This document shows positions 1 to 6,488 of a stretch of 11,375 nucleotides of DNA, in pieces. This DNA is from Melioribacteraceae bacterium (lineage in GTDB: Bacteria > Bacteroidota > Ignavibacteria > Ignavibacteriales > Melioribacteraceae), in the NCBI GenBank assembly GCA_023230485.1, contig JALNXG010000090.1, forward strand, positions 1 to 11,375. The letters run 5' to 3'. Numbering within the stretch: the stretch's first letter is position 1; every line of letters starts with the position of its first letter. The notes below the pieces were generated by a model, which made no database searches, was not told where the DNA came from, and was given only the letters and a program-made list of their open reading frames with translations. The position numbers and the translations under genes were made by a program.

Positions 1-53
1 ATAATCCAAGCTAACACTTCATTACCGATTAAGTTTGTCAGGAATTCGTACAT
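1..53 (-). CDS. nuoH: NADH-quinone oxidoreductase subunit H, N-terminal fragment (cut by window edge)
   Basis: Only the first 17 codons are visible, reading MYEFLTNLIGNEVLAWI and running off the left edge. The ATG shares its first base with the last base of the nuoD TAA stop (TAATG), the usual sign of translational coupling. An AGGAG lies 13 bases upstream of the ATG, inside nuoD, which is a little far. NuoH is the membrane subunit that helps form the quinone chamber of complex I next to NuoB and NuoD. The call rests mainly on position, because nuoH follows nuoD in 11-gene nuo operons, and on a plausible hydrophobic N-terminus. The fragment is too short for a motif. If the operon were of the 14-gene type, nuoE would be expected here, but the visible residues do not look like the soluble NuoE N-terminus. 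Confidence 0.6.
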   Translation of the reverse strand, partial: MYEFLTNLIGNEVLAWI

Positions 54-1168
54 TATCTATCCACTTCTCCTAATACTATATCAATGCTGCCTAAAATTGC
101 CACGACGTCAGAAACCAAATGACCTTTACAAAGTTCACCAAGAACCGAGAGACTTACGAAAGAGGGGGCTCTTACTTTTACTCTAAAAGGACTTGTACTT
201 CCGTCACTAATTATAAAATAACCTAATTCACCGCGTGGGTTTTCCACTCTAGTATAAACCGATCCTTTCGGAGGTTTAATACGTTTAGGGATAGCAGATT
301 GAACGTCACCTTCAGGGATTTGATCCAATGCCTGCTCAATGATTCTTAAACTTTGTTCCATTTCTAGAACTCTAACGTAATACCGATCCCAGCAATCACC
401 AACAGTACCAACAGTACCTTCACCGACAGGGATATCAAAATCAAAACGATCATATATAGAATAAGGGTCTTCTTTTCTGATATCGAATGCAAGACCGCTC
501 GCTCTAAGATTCGGACCGGTCATTCCGAAATTGATTGCCGCATCAAGAGGGAGGATACCTACATTTGCAGTTCTTTCGATAAAAATCTTATTAAATGTAA
601 GAAGGTTATTTACTTCTTGAATATTCGGGCGGAAATATTTAACGAACTCTTTAGTTTTACGAATAAAATCAGGATGGATATCGTGCGAAAGTCCACCGAC
701 CCACATATAATTATATAGAAGACGAGCACCGCAAGTTTCTTCAAAAAGAGTAAGTATTTTTTCACGATCGCGGAATAGATAGAGGAACGGAGTAAATGCG
801 CCAAGATCAAGTCCATAAGTACCGATAGCAACTTGATGAGAAGCAATTCTTTGAAGTTCGCCCATGATTACACGAATATATTGAACTCTTTCGGGTACTT
901 CGATACCGAGTAATTTTTCTACACCAAGAACGTAACCAAAATTATTATACATAGAAGCGAGATAATCCATACGATCGGTATATGGAATTACCTGCGGATA
1001 AGTCATAGCTTCAGCGTGTTTTTCAAAACAGCGGTGAAGATAACCGATATGCGGTTTAACGTTTTTAATTAATTCGCCTTCAATTTCCAGTTCAAGTCTA
1101 AGCACACCGTGAGTAGAAGGGTGCTGTGGACCCATATTTAAAACCATTTCTTCAGTTTTCAAAGCCAT
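53..1168 (-). CDS. nuoD: NADH-quinone oxidoreductase subunit D (49 kDa subunit)
   Basis: Peripheral-arm subunit of respiratory complex I. With NuoB it forms the site where cluster N2 reduces quinone. The protein has 371 residues and is a separate NuoD, not a NuoCD fusion. It shows the GPQHPSTHG signature with His20 and the TDRMDYL segment with Tyr69, matching the quinone-head ligands His38 and Tyr87 of Thermus Nqo4. It also has PHIGYLHR, the MTGPNLRASG motif, and a canonical C-terminus with RGELGY, RVKVRAPSF and a final GEVDR. Compared with Thermus Nqo4 (about 409 residues, recalled) it lacks a helix of roughly 25-30 residues before PPKGSVY. The gene starts one base after the nuoC stop, with GAAGG upstream inside nuoC, and its stop overlaps the nuoH start. 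Confidence 0.97.
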   Translation of the reverse strand: MALKTEEMVLNMGPQHPSTHGVLRLELEIEGELIKNVKPHIGYLHRCFEKHAEAMTYPQVIPYTDRMDYLASMYNNFGYVLGVEKLLGIEVPERVQYIRVIMGELQRIASHQVAIGTYGLDLGAFTPFLYLFRDREKILTLFEETCGARLLYNYMWVGGLSHDIHPDFIRKTKEFVKYFRPNIQEVNNLLTFNKIFIERTANVGILPLDAAINFGMTGPNLRASGLAFDIRKEDPYSIYDRFDFDIPVGEGTVGTVGDCWDRYYVRVLEMEQSLRIIEQALDQIPEGDVQSAIPKRIKPPKGSVYTRVENPRGELGYFIISDGSTSPFRVKVRAPSFVSLSVLGELCKGHLVSDVVAILGSIDIVLGEVDR

Positions 1169-1169
1169 A

Positions 1170-1700
1170 TCAGTAGGGCACCTTCATTCCGTGATAAAAT
1201 TCAGGATTTTTATAATCTTTTCTTAATGGGTATGATTCGTCCCAATCGTAAGGCATTAAAATTCTTCTTAAATCAGGATGATTAAGGAAGATAATACCGA
1301 ACATATCATAAGCTTCTCTTTCATGCCAATCGGCTGTTTTCCAAATGTTTTCCACCGATTCAATTCCCGGTTTCTCTCTATTAGTAGAAGCTTTCAATGT
1401 AATTTTATGTTTTAGAGATGTAGAATGTAGATGATAATAAACAGAAAGGGTGCCGCCGGTAATAATTTCTGTTCCTTCTTCATCTTTAGTTTTTTCACCA
1501 TTTGCGTCATCAACTCCCGAAAGGGACATTAGACTATCGAACATAAGTTCCGGATTAGTTTTAAGGAATTGAGCAACTAAATGGATATTCAATGGGTCGA
1601 TAGAGATAATCGATTCTACCGGCAGAGAAGCATCAATAGTAACTTCAAGATCAGGGAAGTTAAATTTAATTAATTCTAAAATTTCTTCTGGATTTTTCAT
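1170..1700 (-). CDS. nuoC: NADH-quinone oxidoreductase subunit C (30 kDa subunit)
   Basis: Peripheral-arm subunit of complex I that packs against NuoD and NuoB and has no cofactor of its own. The 176-residue protein has a variable N-terminal half and then the 30 kDa family signature: WHEREAYDMFGIIF at about residues 125-138, followed by HPDLRRILMPYDW and YPLRKDY. An acidic, probably flexible insertion (ANGEKTKDEEGTE, about residues 66-78) lies between the two halves. The ATG overlaps the nuoB stop in an ATGA arrangement, and the stop lies one base before the nuoD start, so B, C and D are translationally linked. No sign of fusion or frameshift. Confidence 0.96.
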   Translation of the reverse strand: MKNPEEILELIKFNFPDLEVTIDASLPVESIISIDPLNIHLVAQFLKTNPELMFDSLMSLSGVDDANGEKTKDEEGTEIITGGTLSVYYHLHSTSLKHKITLKASTNREKPGIESVENIWKTADWHEREAYDMFGIIFLNHPDLRRILMPYDWDESYPLRKDYKNPEFYHGMKVPY

Positions 1701-2188
1701 GCTGATTTTTTTCTCAATGATTCATTACGAATTTTTTCTTGTAATTTTAATAGACCTTCAAAAAGGGCTTCAGGACGAGGAGGACAGCCGGGTACATAAA
1801 CATCGACAGGGATTACTCTATCGACACCCTTTAAAACGTGATATCCATGATCCCAATAAGGCCCGCCACAATTAGCACAGCTTCCCATAGAGATAATATA
1901 TTTTGGATCGGGCATCTGTTCGTATAATCTTTTTATTCTTAATGCCATTTTAAGAGTAACGGTACCTGAAATAATAATAGCATCTGCTTGGCGAGGTGTA
2001 TTGCGGGGCATTACACCAAAGCGATCGAAATCATAATTAGAAGCAGAGGCTGCCATCATTTCGATGGCGCAACATGCTAGTCCGAAACCTAATTGCCATA
2101 TTGAAGAAAGGCGCGCCCAATTTATTAAATCATCTACTTTAGCTACTACAATATTGCTATCTGAAAATTGTTTATCTAATAAACCCAT
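1697..2188 (-). CDS. nuoB: NADH-quinone oxidoreductase subunit B (cluster N2 subunit)
   Basis: Carries the terminal [4Fe-4S] cluster N2 of complex I, which passes electrons to quinone. All four ligands are visible in this 163-residue protein: the tandem cysteines Cys39-Cys40 in GLACCAIEMM, Cys104 in MGSCANCGG and Cys135 in VPGCPPRPEAL. The RFGVMPRNTPRQAD and SGTVTLKMA segments are also family hallmarks. Length is normal. The gene starts two bases after the nuoA stop and overlaps nuoC by four bases. The upstream sequence has only a weak A-rich ribosome site, which fits coupling to nuoA translation. Confidence 0.97.
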   Translation of the reverse strand: MGLLDKQFSDSNIVVAKVDDLINWARLSSIWQLGFGLACCAIEMMAASASNYDFDRFGVMPRNTPRQADAIIISGTVTLKMALRIKRLYEQMPDPKYIISMGSCANCGGPYWDHGYHVLKGVDRVIPVDVYVPGCPPRPEALFEGLLKLQEKIRNESLRKKSA

Positions 2189-2190
2189 AA

Positions 2191-2628
2191 TTATTCTTTA
2201 ATTTCTGATGAATTGTCAATTTGTAAATCTTTTTTGAAAAGTTTTTCGAGATCGAGAGCCTTAGGTTCCGGTCTAGCCCATTGAATATCGCCTTTACGAA
2301 ATTCATAAGCCATTCCGAGAGTAAGGATTAATAAGAAAATAATTCCTACTAAGAATCCATAAATGCCATAATCTTTATAAGCGAGTGCCCAGGGGAAGAG
2401 AAGAACTACTTCGACATCGAAAATTAAGAATATAAGGGCGATAACATAAAAACGAATATTAAACTTAACCCAAGGAGAACCGACTGGGTCTTCACCGCAT
2501 TCATAAATAGATAGTTTTTCCTTTGTAGGGCGTGCAGGTCTGATCAATTTAGCAACAAAAAGAGCTACAACCACAAAAATTGCTGCCAATAAGATGAAGA
2601 CAAAGATCTTACCAAATTCTGTTAGCAT
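2191..2628 (-). CDS. nuoA: NADH-quinone oxidoreductase subunit A
   Basis: Small membrane subunit of complex I and first gene of the nuo cluster. The 145-residue protein has three hydrophobic segments (about residues 7-28, 59-80 and 88-107). Between the first two is the conserved loop SIYECGEDPVGSPW with Cys44, followed by RFYVIALIFLIFDVEVVLLFPW interrupted only by its conserved acids Asp71 and Glu73. The C-terminal tail (about residues 112-145) is hydrophilic and charged, somewhat longer than in many NuoA. It lies 81 bp downstream of cydB on the same strand and two bases from nuoB. No strong Shine-Dalgarno sequence is seen upstream. Confidence 0.96.
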   Translation of the reverse strand: MLTEFGKIFVFILLAAIFVVVALFVAKLIRPARPTKEKLSIYECGEDPVGSPWVKFNIRFYVIALIFLIFDVEVVLLFPWALAYKDYGIYGFLVGIIFLLILTLGMAYEFRKGDIQWARPEPKALDLEKLFKKDLQIDNSSEIKE

Positions 2629-2709
2629 TTTAAACCGAAATAATTTTGGAAAAATTAATATATACTACTGTTATAGTCAAGAAAATCAGATATAAAGATA
2701 CAATATTTT
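2629..2709 (-). promoter_or_regulatory. cydB-nuoA spacer, possible nuo promoter
   Basis: This 81 bp gap is the only sizeable break between the cyd and nuo genes. Read on the minus strand it has a TTGACT hexamer (2680-2675) like a -35 box. The -10 is unclear: TAATTT sits at 17 bp spacing and TATATT only 12 bp away. A 7 bp stem with a 3-base loop (TAATTTT-GGA-AAAATTA, plus-strand 2641-2657) lies in what would be the nuoA leader, but it is all A/T and may be chance. No GC-rich terminator follows cydB, so read-through from cydAB is possible. Confidence 0.3.
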
Positions 2710-3738
2710 TTAATAACTCATTGGTGTTAATTTTACTTTTCCTCTAAAAACCCAGTAAATGCTAATAGTATAAGCTAAAACAAAAGGAATTCCTATAATA
2801 GCTATCGTAAGCATTATACCTAAAGTTTTCTGCGATGAAGCAGCATTATATATAGTTAGAGAAAATTCAGGATTAGGATTGGAGATAACTATATCAGGGA
2901 AAAGACCAATTGCGAATAGAGCTAAAAGTGCTATGATTGATGCGCAAGAAGAAAGGAACGCAAGGAAATATTTTTTTAGATGGATCTCCCTTGGAATATT
3001 AGCAATAGCAAGCATATTCAAAACAGCAACAAAAAACAGCCATGGTTCTGATTTGAAATGTTCGGTCATATGTGGTACATATATTAGAGTGAACATGGTT
3101 GTTGTTACATAAGTAATAACAAAGAAAATGATTGTATTATTAATCCATTTTGTTACTCTTTCTTGAAGATGACCTTCGGTTTTCATTGCGAGATAGATTG
3201 AGCCATGCATCATAAAGAGGGCAACGGTTGTAATTCCAACCATGATTGCATAAGGATTAAGTAGCGATAAAAATGTTCCTTGGAATTCTTTATCTGCGCC
3301 GAGAGGGATACCGGTTATTATATTACCAAGAGCTACTCCCATGAGTAGAGCGATTAGTATACTTGAGACAGAGAATGCCACATCCCAACTTTTACGCCAC
3401 CAAGCCATCGGCTGTTTGCTTCTAAATTCAATTGCGACTGCACGGAAAATGAGTACAAATAGTAGAAGCATAAATGCAGTATAAAAACCGGAGAAGACAG
3501 TGGCATAAACATGAGGGAACGCTGCAAATAGAGCACCACCGCCCGTTACGAGCCAGACTTCATTTCCATCCCATACCGGTCCAATAGAATTAATTAGAAT
3601 TCTTCTATCTTCATCTTCTTGAACGAAGAGATGTAGAGAGCCAACACCGAGATCGAATCCGTCTAATATTGCATATCCAGCTAATAATACTCCGATAAGT
3701 ATAAACCAAATTGTATTTAAGTCAAAAGTAAATTCCAT
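2710..3738 (-). CDS. cydB: Cytochrome bd ubiquinol oxidase subunit II
   Basis: Second membrane subunit of the bd-type terminal oxidase, which oxidises quinol and reduces oxygen to water with high affinity. The 342-residue protein begins with the family signature: GYAILDGFDLGVG with Asp26/Asp29, then NSIGPVWDGNEVWLVTGGGALFAAFP with Asp57, then FSGFY and IEFRSK. About eight hydrophobic segments follow. It is somewhat shorter than E. coli CydB (379, recalled), with a compact C-terminal half. It starts four bases after the cydA stop, and AGGAG (3752-3748) inside the end of cydA sits nine bases before the ATG, so the two are one unit. No cydX-like small gene is visible in the 81 bp after it. Confidence 0.96.
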   Translation of the reverse strand: MEFTFDLNTIWFILIGVLLAGYAILDGFDLGVGSLHLFVQEDEDRRILINSIGPVWDGNEVWLVTGGGALFAAFPHVYATVFSGFYTAFMLLLFVLIFRAVAIEFRSKQPMAWWRKSWDVAFSVSSILIALLMGVALGNIITGIPLGADKEFQGTFLSLLNPYAIMVGITTVALFMMHGSIYLAMKTEGHLQERVTKWINNTIIFFVITYVTTTMFTLIYVPHMTEHFKSEPWLFFVAVLNMLAIANIPREIHLKKYFLAFLSSCASIIALLALFAIGLFPDIVISNPNPEFSLTIYNAASSQKTLGIMLTIAIIGIPFVLAYTISIYWVFRGKVKLTPMSY

Positions 3739-3742
3739 ATTC

Positions 3743-5125
3743 TTATTCTCCTATATTTCTATCTAAAGCGGTTTTCTGATGTTCATATTCGGAAGGAATA
3801 GTTTCAGGGTCATCCGGTCCATGTTGAATCTTTTGATTTAATAGAAAGATAAAGAGTATGAATAAGAGCAAATAAATTATACCAAAAAGGATAAGTGAGA
3901 AAACGATTTGGCTACTTTCTACTGCTTTTGAAAGTCCTTCTGAAGTACGAAGAAGGTTATAAACTATCCACGGTTGTCTGCCAACTTCGGCAGAAATCCA
4001 ACCGAGTTGATTAGCTAACTGTGGACCGAGTACCGAAAAAACCAAAACATATAAGAACCATTTATGGTCGAATAGTTTTTTCCGCCACCAAAGGAAAATC
4101 GAAAATAAGGAGATAGCAATTAGAGCCATGCCTATTGCCACCATTAAATGGTACGATTGAAATACAATATTTACAGGTGGGATATCATTTTTTGCGAAAG
4201 CATTAAGTCCGGTTACGGGACGATCAGCATCGCCATATATTAGATAGCTAAGCATACCCGGGATAGCGATACCGAAATTTACTTTTTGATTATCTTCATT
4301 TACCCATCCGAATAGGTAAAGAGGAGCGACAGCGGATGAATCAAAATGTGCTTCAAAAGCGGCTAATTTTGCAGGTTGAGTTTTTGAAATCCCTACTGCA
4401 CTTTGATGTCCGGTGAATAATTGAAATAGGGAAGCAAATGTAGCAACGATAAGAGCAATCTTAATTGAATTCTTTGCAAATTCAATATTTCTTTTCTTTA
4501 GCAAATAATAAGCACTAACGCTAATTACGAGGAATGCACCAGCTAGCCATGCACCTGATAATGTATGAGAAAGTCTTTCCATAGAAGAAGGATTAAAAAC
4601 CATTCCCCAGAAATCTGTAATTTCGGCACGTGCATTAAGTCCCTCGCCTACGATATGAAAGCCGGCGGGTGTTTGCTGCCAAGAATTAGCTACTACAATC
4701 CATACGGCACTCATCATTGCTCCGAGAGCAACCATTATAGTAGCGAAAAAATGAACTTTAGGGGAAACTTTTTCCCAACCGAAGACGAGAATTGCAAGAA
4801 AACCGGATTCGAGGAAGAATGCGAAAATACCTTCTGCGGCAAGAGCACTGCCGAAGACGTCTCCTACGAATCTTGAATATGTTGCCCAGTTAGTACCGAA
4901 CTCAAATTCCATCACTATTCCCGTTGCAACACCAAGTGCAAAAGTGAGGGCGAAAATCTTTACCCAAAATTTTGTCATTTTTTCATAAAGTGGTTTTTTT
5001 GTTTTAAGATACATGCCTTCCATTATGACGAGGATTACCCCAAGTCCGATACTAAGAGGGGGATAGATATAATGGAAACCGATTGTAAAAGCGAATTGAA
5101 GACGTGCCAAGATTTCAGTGGACAT
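3743..5125 (-). CDS. cydA: Cytochrome bd ubiquinol oxidase subunit I, short Q-loop type
   Basis: Haem-bearing quinol-oxidising subunit of cytochrome bd. By comparison with recalled E. coli CydA, the key residues are present (numbered from the ATG at 5125): His18 (for His19), His187 in RLSHTLSG (for His186), Met328 in YHLMVAIG (for Met393), Glu98 and Glu106 in the proton-channel region (for Glu99/Glu107), the quinol-loop Lys253 and Glu258 in KLAAFE, and Glu380 before GRQPW. Between His187 and Met328 it is about 65 residues shorter than E. coli, so it is the short Q-loop form. The frame is open to a GTG two codons upstream, but GGAG lies five bases before the ATG and would touch that GTG, so I take the ATG (460 residues). 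First gene of cydAB. Confidence 0.96.
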   Translation of the reverse strand: MSTEILARLQFAFTIGFHYIYPPLSIGLGVILVIMEGMYLKTKKPLYEKMTKFWVKIFALTFALGVATGIVMEFEFGTNWATYSRFVGDVFGSALAAEGIFAFFLESGFLAILVFGWEKVSPKVHFFATIMVALGAMMSAVWIVVANSWQQTPAGFHIVGEGLNARAEITDFWGMVFNPSSMERLSHTLSGAWLAGAFLVISVSAYYLLKKRNIEFAKNSIKIALIVATFASLFQLFTGHQSAVGISKTQPAKLAAFEAHFDSSAVAPLYLFGWVNEDNQKVNFGIAIPGMLSYLIYGDADRPVTGLNAFAKNDIPPVNIVFQSYHLMVAIGMALIAISLFSIFLWWRKKLFDHKWFLYVLVFSVLGPQLANQLGWISAEVGRQPWIVYNLLRTSEGLSKAVESSQIVFSLILFGIIYLLLFILFIFLLNQKIQHGPDDPETIPSEYEHQKTALDRNIGE

Positions 5126-5130
5126 TTTCA

Positions 5131-5134
5131 CTCC
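5131..5134 (-). promoter_or_regulatory. Ribosome binding site fixing the cydA start
   Basis: GGAG on the minus strand lies five bases before the ATG at 5125. The alternative GTG at 5131 uses the last G of this motif, so it cannot be served by it. Confidence 0.75.
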
Positions 5135-5155
5135 AGATTAATTTATTACTGTAAG

Positions 5156-5167
5156 AATTGTACAATT
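5156..5167. promoter_or_regulatory. 12 bp perfect palindrome, candidate operator in the divergent cydA / SPOR-gene spacer
   Basis: AATTGTACAATT is its own reverse complement. Two further outer pairs match after one mismatch (AA at 5153-5154 with TT at 5169-5170). A TGTAA repeat sits on either side at a 20-base interval (5150-5154 and 5170-5174). The site covers the proposed cydA -10, where a repressor would act. It does not match the FNR consensus (TTGAT-N4-ATCAA) or the Rex consensus (TTGTGAA-N4-TTCACAA) closely, so the regulator is unknown. Confidence 0.4.
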
Positions 5168-5187
5168 TTTGTAAATTTAAAAATCAA
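5157..5187 (-). promoter_or_regulatory. Candidate cydA promoter
   Basis: Reading toward cydA, TTGATT (5187-5182) could be a -35 box and TACAAT (5162-5157) a -10 box that differs from TATAAT at one base. The spacing of 19 bp is long. Transcription would start about 25 bases before the cydA ATG, leaving room for the GGAG site. The -10 lies inside the palindrome at 5156-5167. Confidence 0.35.
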
Positions 5188-5207
5188 TCTAATAAGATAA
5201 AGAATTA

Positions 5208-6422
5208 ATGAGAAAATTTTATATTGTTTTTGTTTTTATTCTCCTCTTGTCCGGCAATGCATACGGGCAAAAATGGCTGAATGTTTTTGAAGACGAAAGA
5301 CAGGTAGCAAATATTGATACGTCTTCGATTAAACAATACGAGAATCAAATTTCTTTATTAAGTATAATAATTTATAAAACTCCGCAACAAATAAGTAATA
5401 TAAATGAAGAAGTAAAAAGTGTGAAATCCCAACTTCTGTTTAATTCCTTTATGAGGAAATATAATGTAATAGGGGTTTTATATTATAATGAAAAGAATAA
5501 AATAGTAGGCGAATCGAATCTCCCTTCATTCTCATTGAATAATGAGAACCTATCTACACCTATCGAGAACTCACCGATTATGAGTGCAATATATAATAAA
5601 TGCGTTGATATACTTGGCGGAAGTCTTACGAAAGTGAAAATATTTAAAGAGCCTGAAAGTGCTGTTGCAAAAAAAGATACGACTAAAAAAGAGATAGCAA
5701 AAAATGATGTTGCAAAAGGTGAGGGTGTTGGTAATGATTCTGCTAAAAATAATTTCGGAAAAAACAATGTGCCCCAGGTAGATGTCGGAAAAGCTGATGC
5801 TAGAAAGGTAGTGGATGCTTCTAACGATGATGCCGGTAAGGGGAGAGATGTTTCTAAAACTGATACCGGAGACGCCGGGATAAATGCCGATAATGTTGCT
5901 ATTCTTGATCCGGTTATATTTTCTGAATTAAGTAAAGATATAGTTAAGACGATTGAGGACAGATCAAGTCCAGAAGAGATATTAAAGAAAACCGTTGAAA
6001 ACAATAAAGAAAAATTTCCTGAAATAAGTATAGAAAAAAATGCGGATGAAGCACCAAAAGCGAGCAACGAAAAAATCGATATAAAGATAAATAATGAATC
6101 ACAGGAATTACCAAAAACCAAATTGCCTGATATAAAAATTGGGTCAGTAAAAAAATCTAATTCAACACAATATCAATCGGAGAATGAAACAAATCCTGAG
6201 GGAGTAGTATTTACAGACGGAAATTTATATTGCTTCCAAGTTTCAAGTTGGAAAAATAAAGCTACAGCAGAAAGTGAAGCTGATAGATTAATAGCCACAG
6301 GGCATAAAGCATTTGTACAAGAAGCATTTGTAAGCCAACGCCGTGGTACATGGTATCGTGTAAGAATCGGTTATTTCAATTCACTTCAAGAAGCAAAAGA
6401 CTATCAGAATAATCTCAATTAA
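5208..6422 (+). CDS. Exported protein with C-terminal SPOR domain
   Basis: A 404-residue secreted or periplasmic protein. Residues 1-20 form a signal peptide: basic MRK, a hydrophobic core, then a small-residue end around NAYG. Residues 22-140 look like a folded domain opening with WLNVFEDE, ANIDTSSIKQYENQI. This W...V...IDTSSI pattern resembles the surface-adhesin-E type found at the start of other exported proteins, but this is weak. Residues 150-330 are a low-complexity linker rich in Lys, Asp, Asn and Ala, with degenerate short repeats such as AKNDVAK, VGKADARK and DAGKGRD. Residues 338-403 form a SPOR domain (YCFQVSSWKNKATAE, then GTWYRVRIGYF, then EAKDYQ). SPOR domains bind peptidoglycan glycans stripped of stem peptides, typically at division sites. 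The gene is divergent from cydA, and only a weak AAAG ribosome site precedes the ATG. Specific role unknown. Confidence 0.85.
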   Translation: MRKFYIVFVFILLLSGNAYGQKWLNVFEDERQVANIDTSSIKQYENQISLLSIIIYKTPQQISNINEEVKSVKSQLLFNSFMRKYNVIGVLYYNEKNKIVGESNLPSFSLNNENLSTPIENSPIMSAIYNKCVDILGGSLTKVKIFKEPESAVAKKDTTKKEIAKNDVAKGEGVGNDSAKNNFGKNNVPQVDVGKADARKVVDASNDDAGKGRDVSKTDTGDAGINADNVAILDPVIFSELSKDIVKTIEDRSSPEEILKKTVENNKEKFPEISIEKNADEAPKASNEKIDIKINNESQELPKTKLPDIKIGSVKKSNSTQYQSENETNPEGVVFTDGNLYCFQVSSWKNKATAESEADRLIATGHKAFVQEAFVSQRRGTWYRVRIGYFNSLQEAKDYQNNLN

Positions 6423-6436
6423 AAAAATCTATTTAG

Positions 6437-6476
6437 GTCATTAATAATTGTATGGATTATTAATCGACAATTTGTC
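6437..6476. repeat. Nested inverted repeats just upstream of msrB
   Basis: GTC-ATTAATAAT (6437-6448) and ATTATTAAT-C-GAC (6456-6468) form a 12 bp stem with one bulged C and a 7-base loop. The same GAC arm also starts a second repeat, GACAA-T-TTGTC (6466-6476). The two hairpins share three bases, so they would compete in RNA; as DNA they could be operator half-sites. The block lies 13-52 bases before the first msrB ATG. It is AT-rich and lacks a U-tract, so it is a poor terminator for the SPOR gene. Confidence 0.45.
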
Positions 6477-6488
6477 ATATTATCTATT

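Noticed and set aside
2879..3112. A 77-codon open frame on the plus strand inside cydB
   Set aside because: Antisense to conserved membrane protein coding; no ribosome site or known domain.
4565..4876. A 103-codon open frame on the plus strand inside cydA
   Set aside because: Antisense to a highly conserved part of CydA, with no family features.
5150..5190. An FNR or Rex site controlling cydA
   Set aside because: Only single half-site-like pieces (ATCAA, TTGTA) are present; neither two-part consensus is satisfied.
5483..6121. A 212-codon open frame on the minus strand inside the SPOR-protein gene
   Set aside because: It lies opposite the repetitive Lys/Asp/Asn-rich linker, and its Phe/Ser/Leu-rich product mirrors that composition. 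No ribosome site, no recognisable domain; the plus-strand frame has a signal peptide and SPOR domain.
6437..6464. Rho-independent terminator after the SPOR gene
   Set aside because: The stem is almost all A/T and is not followed by a run of T, so it would be a weak terminator.
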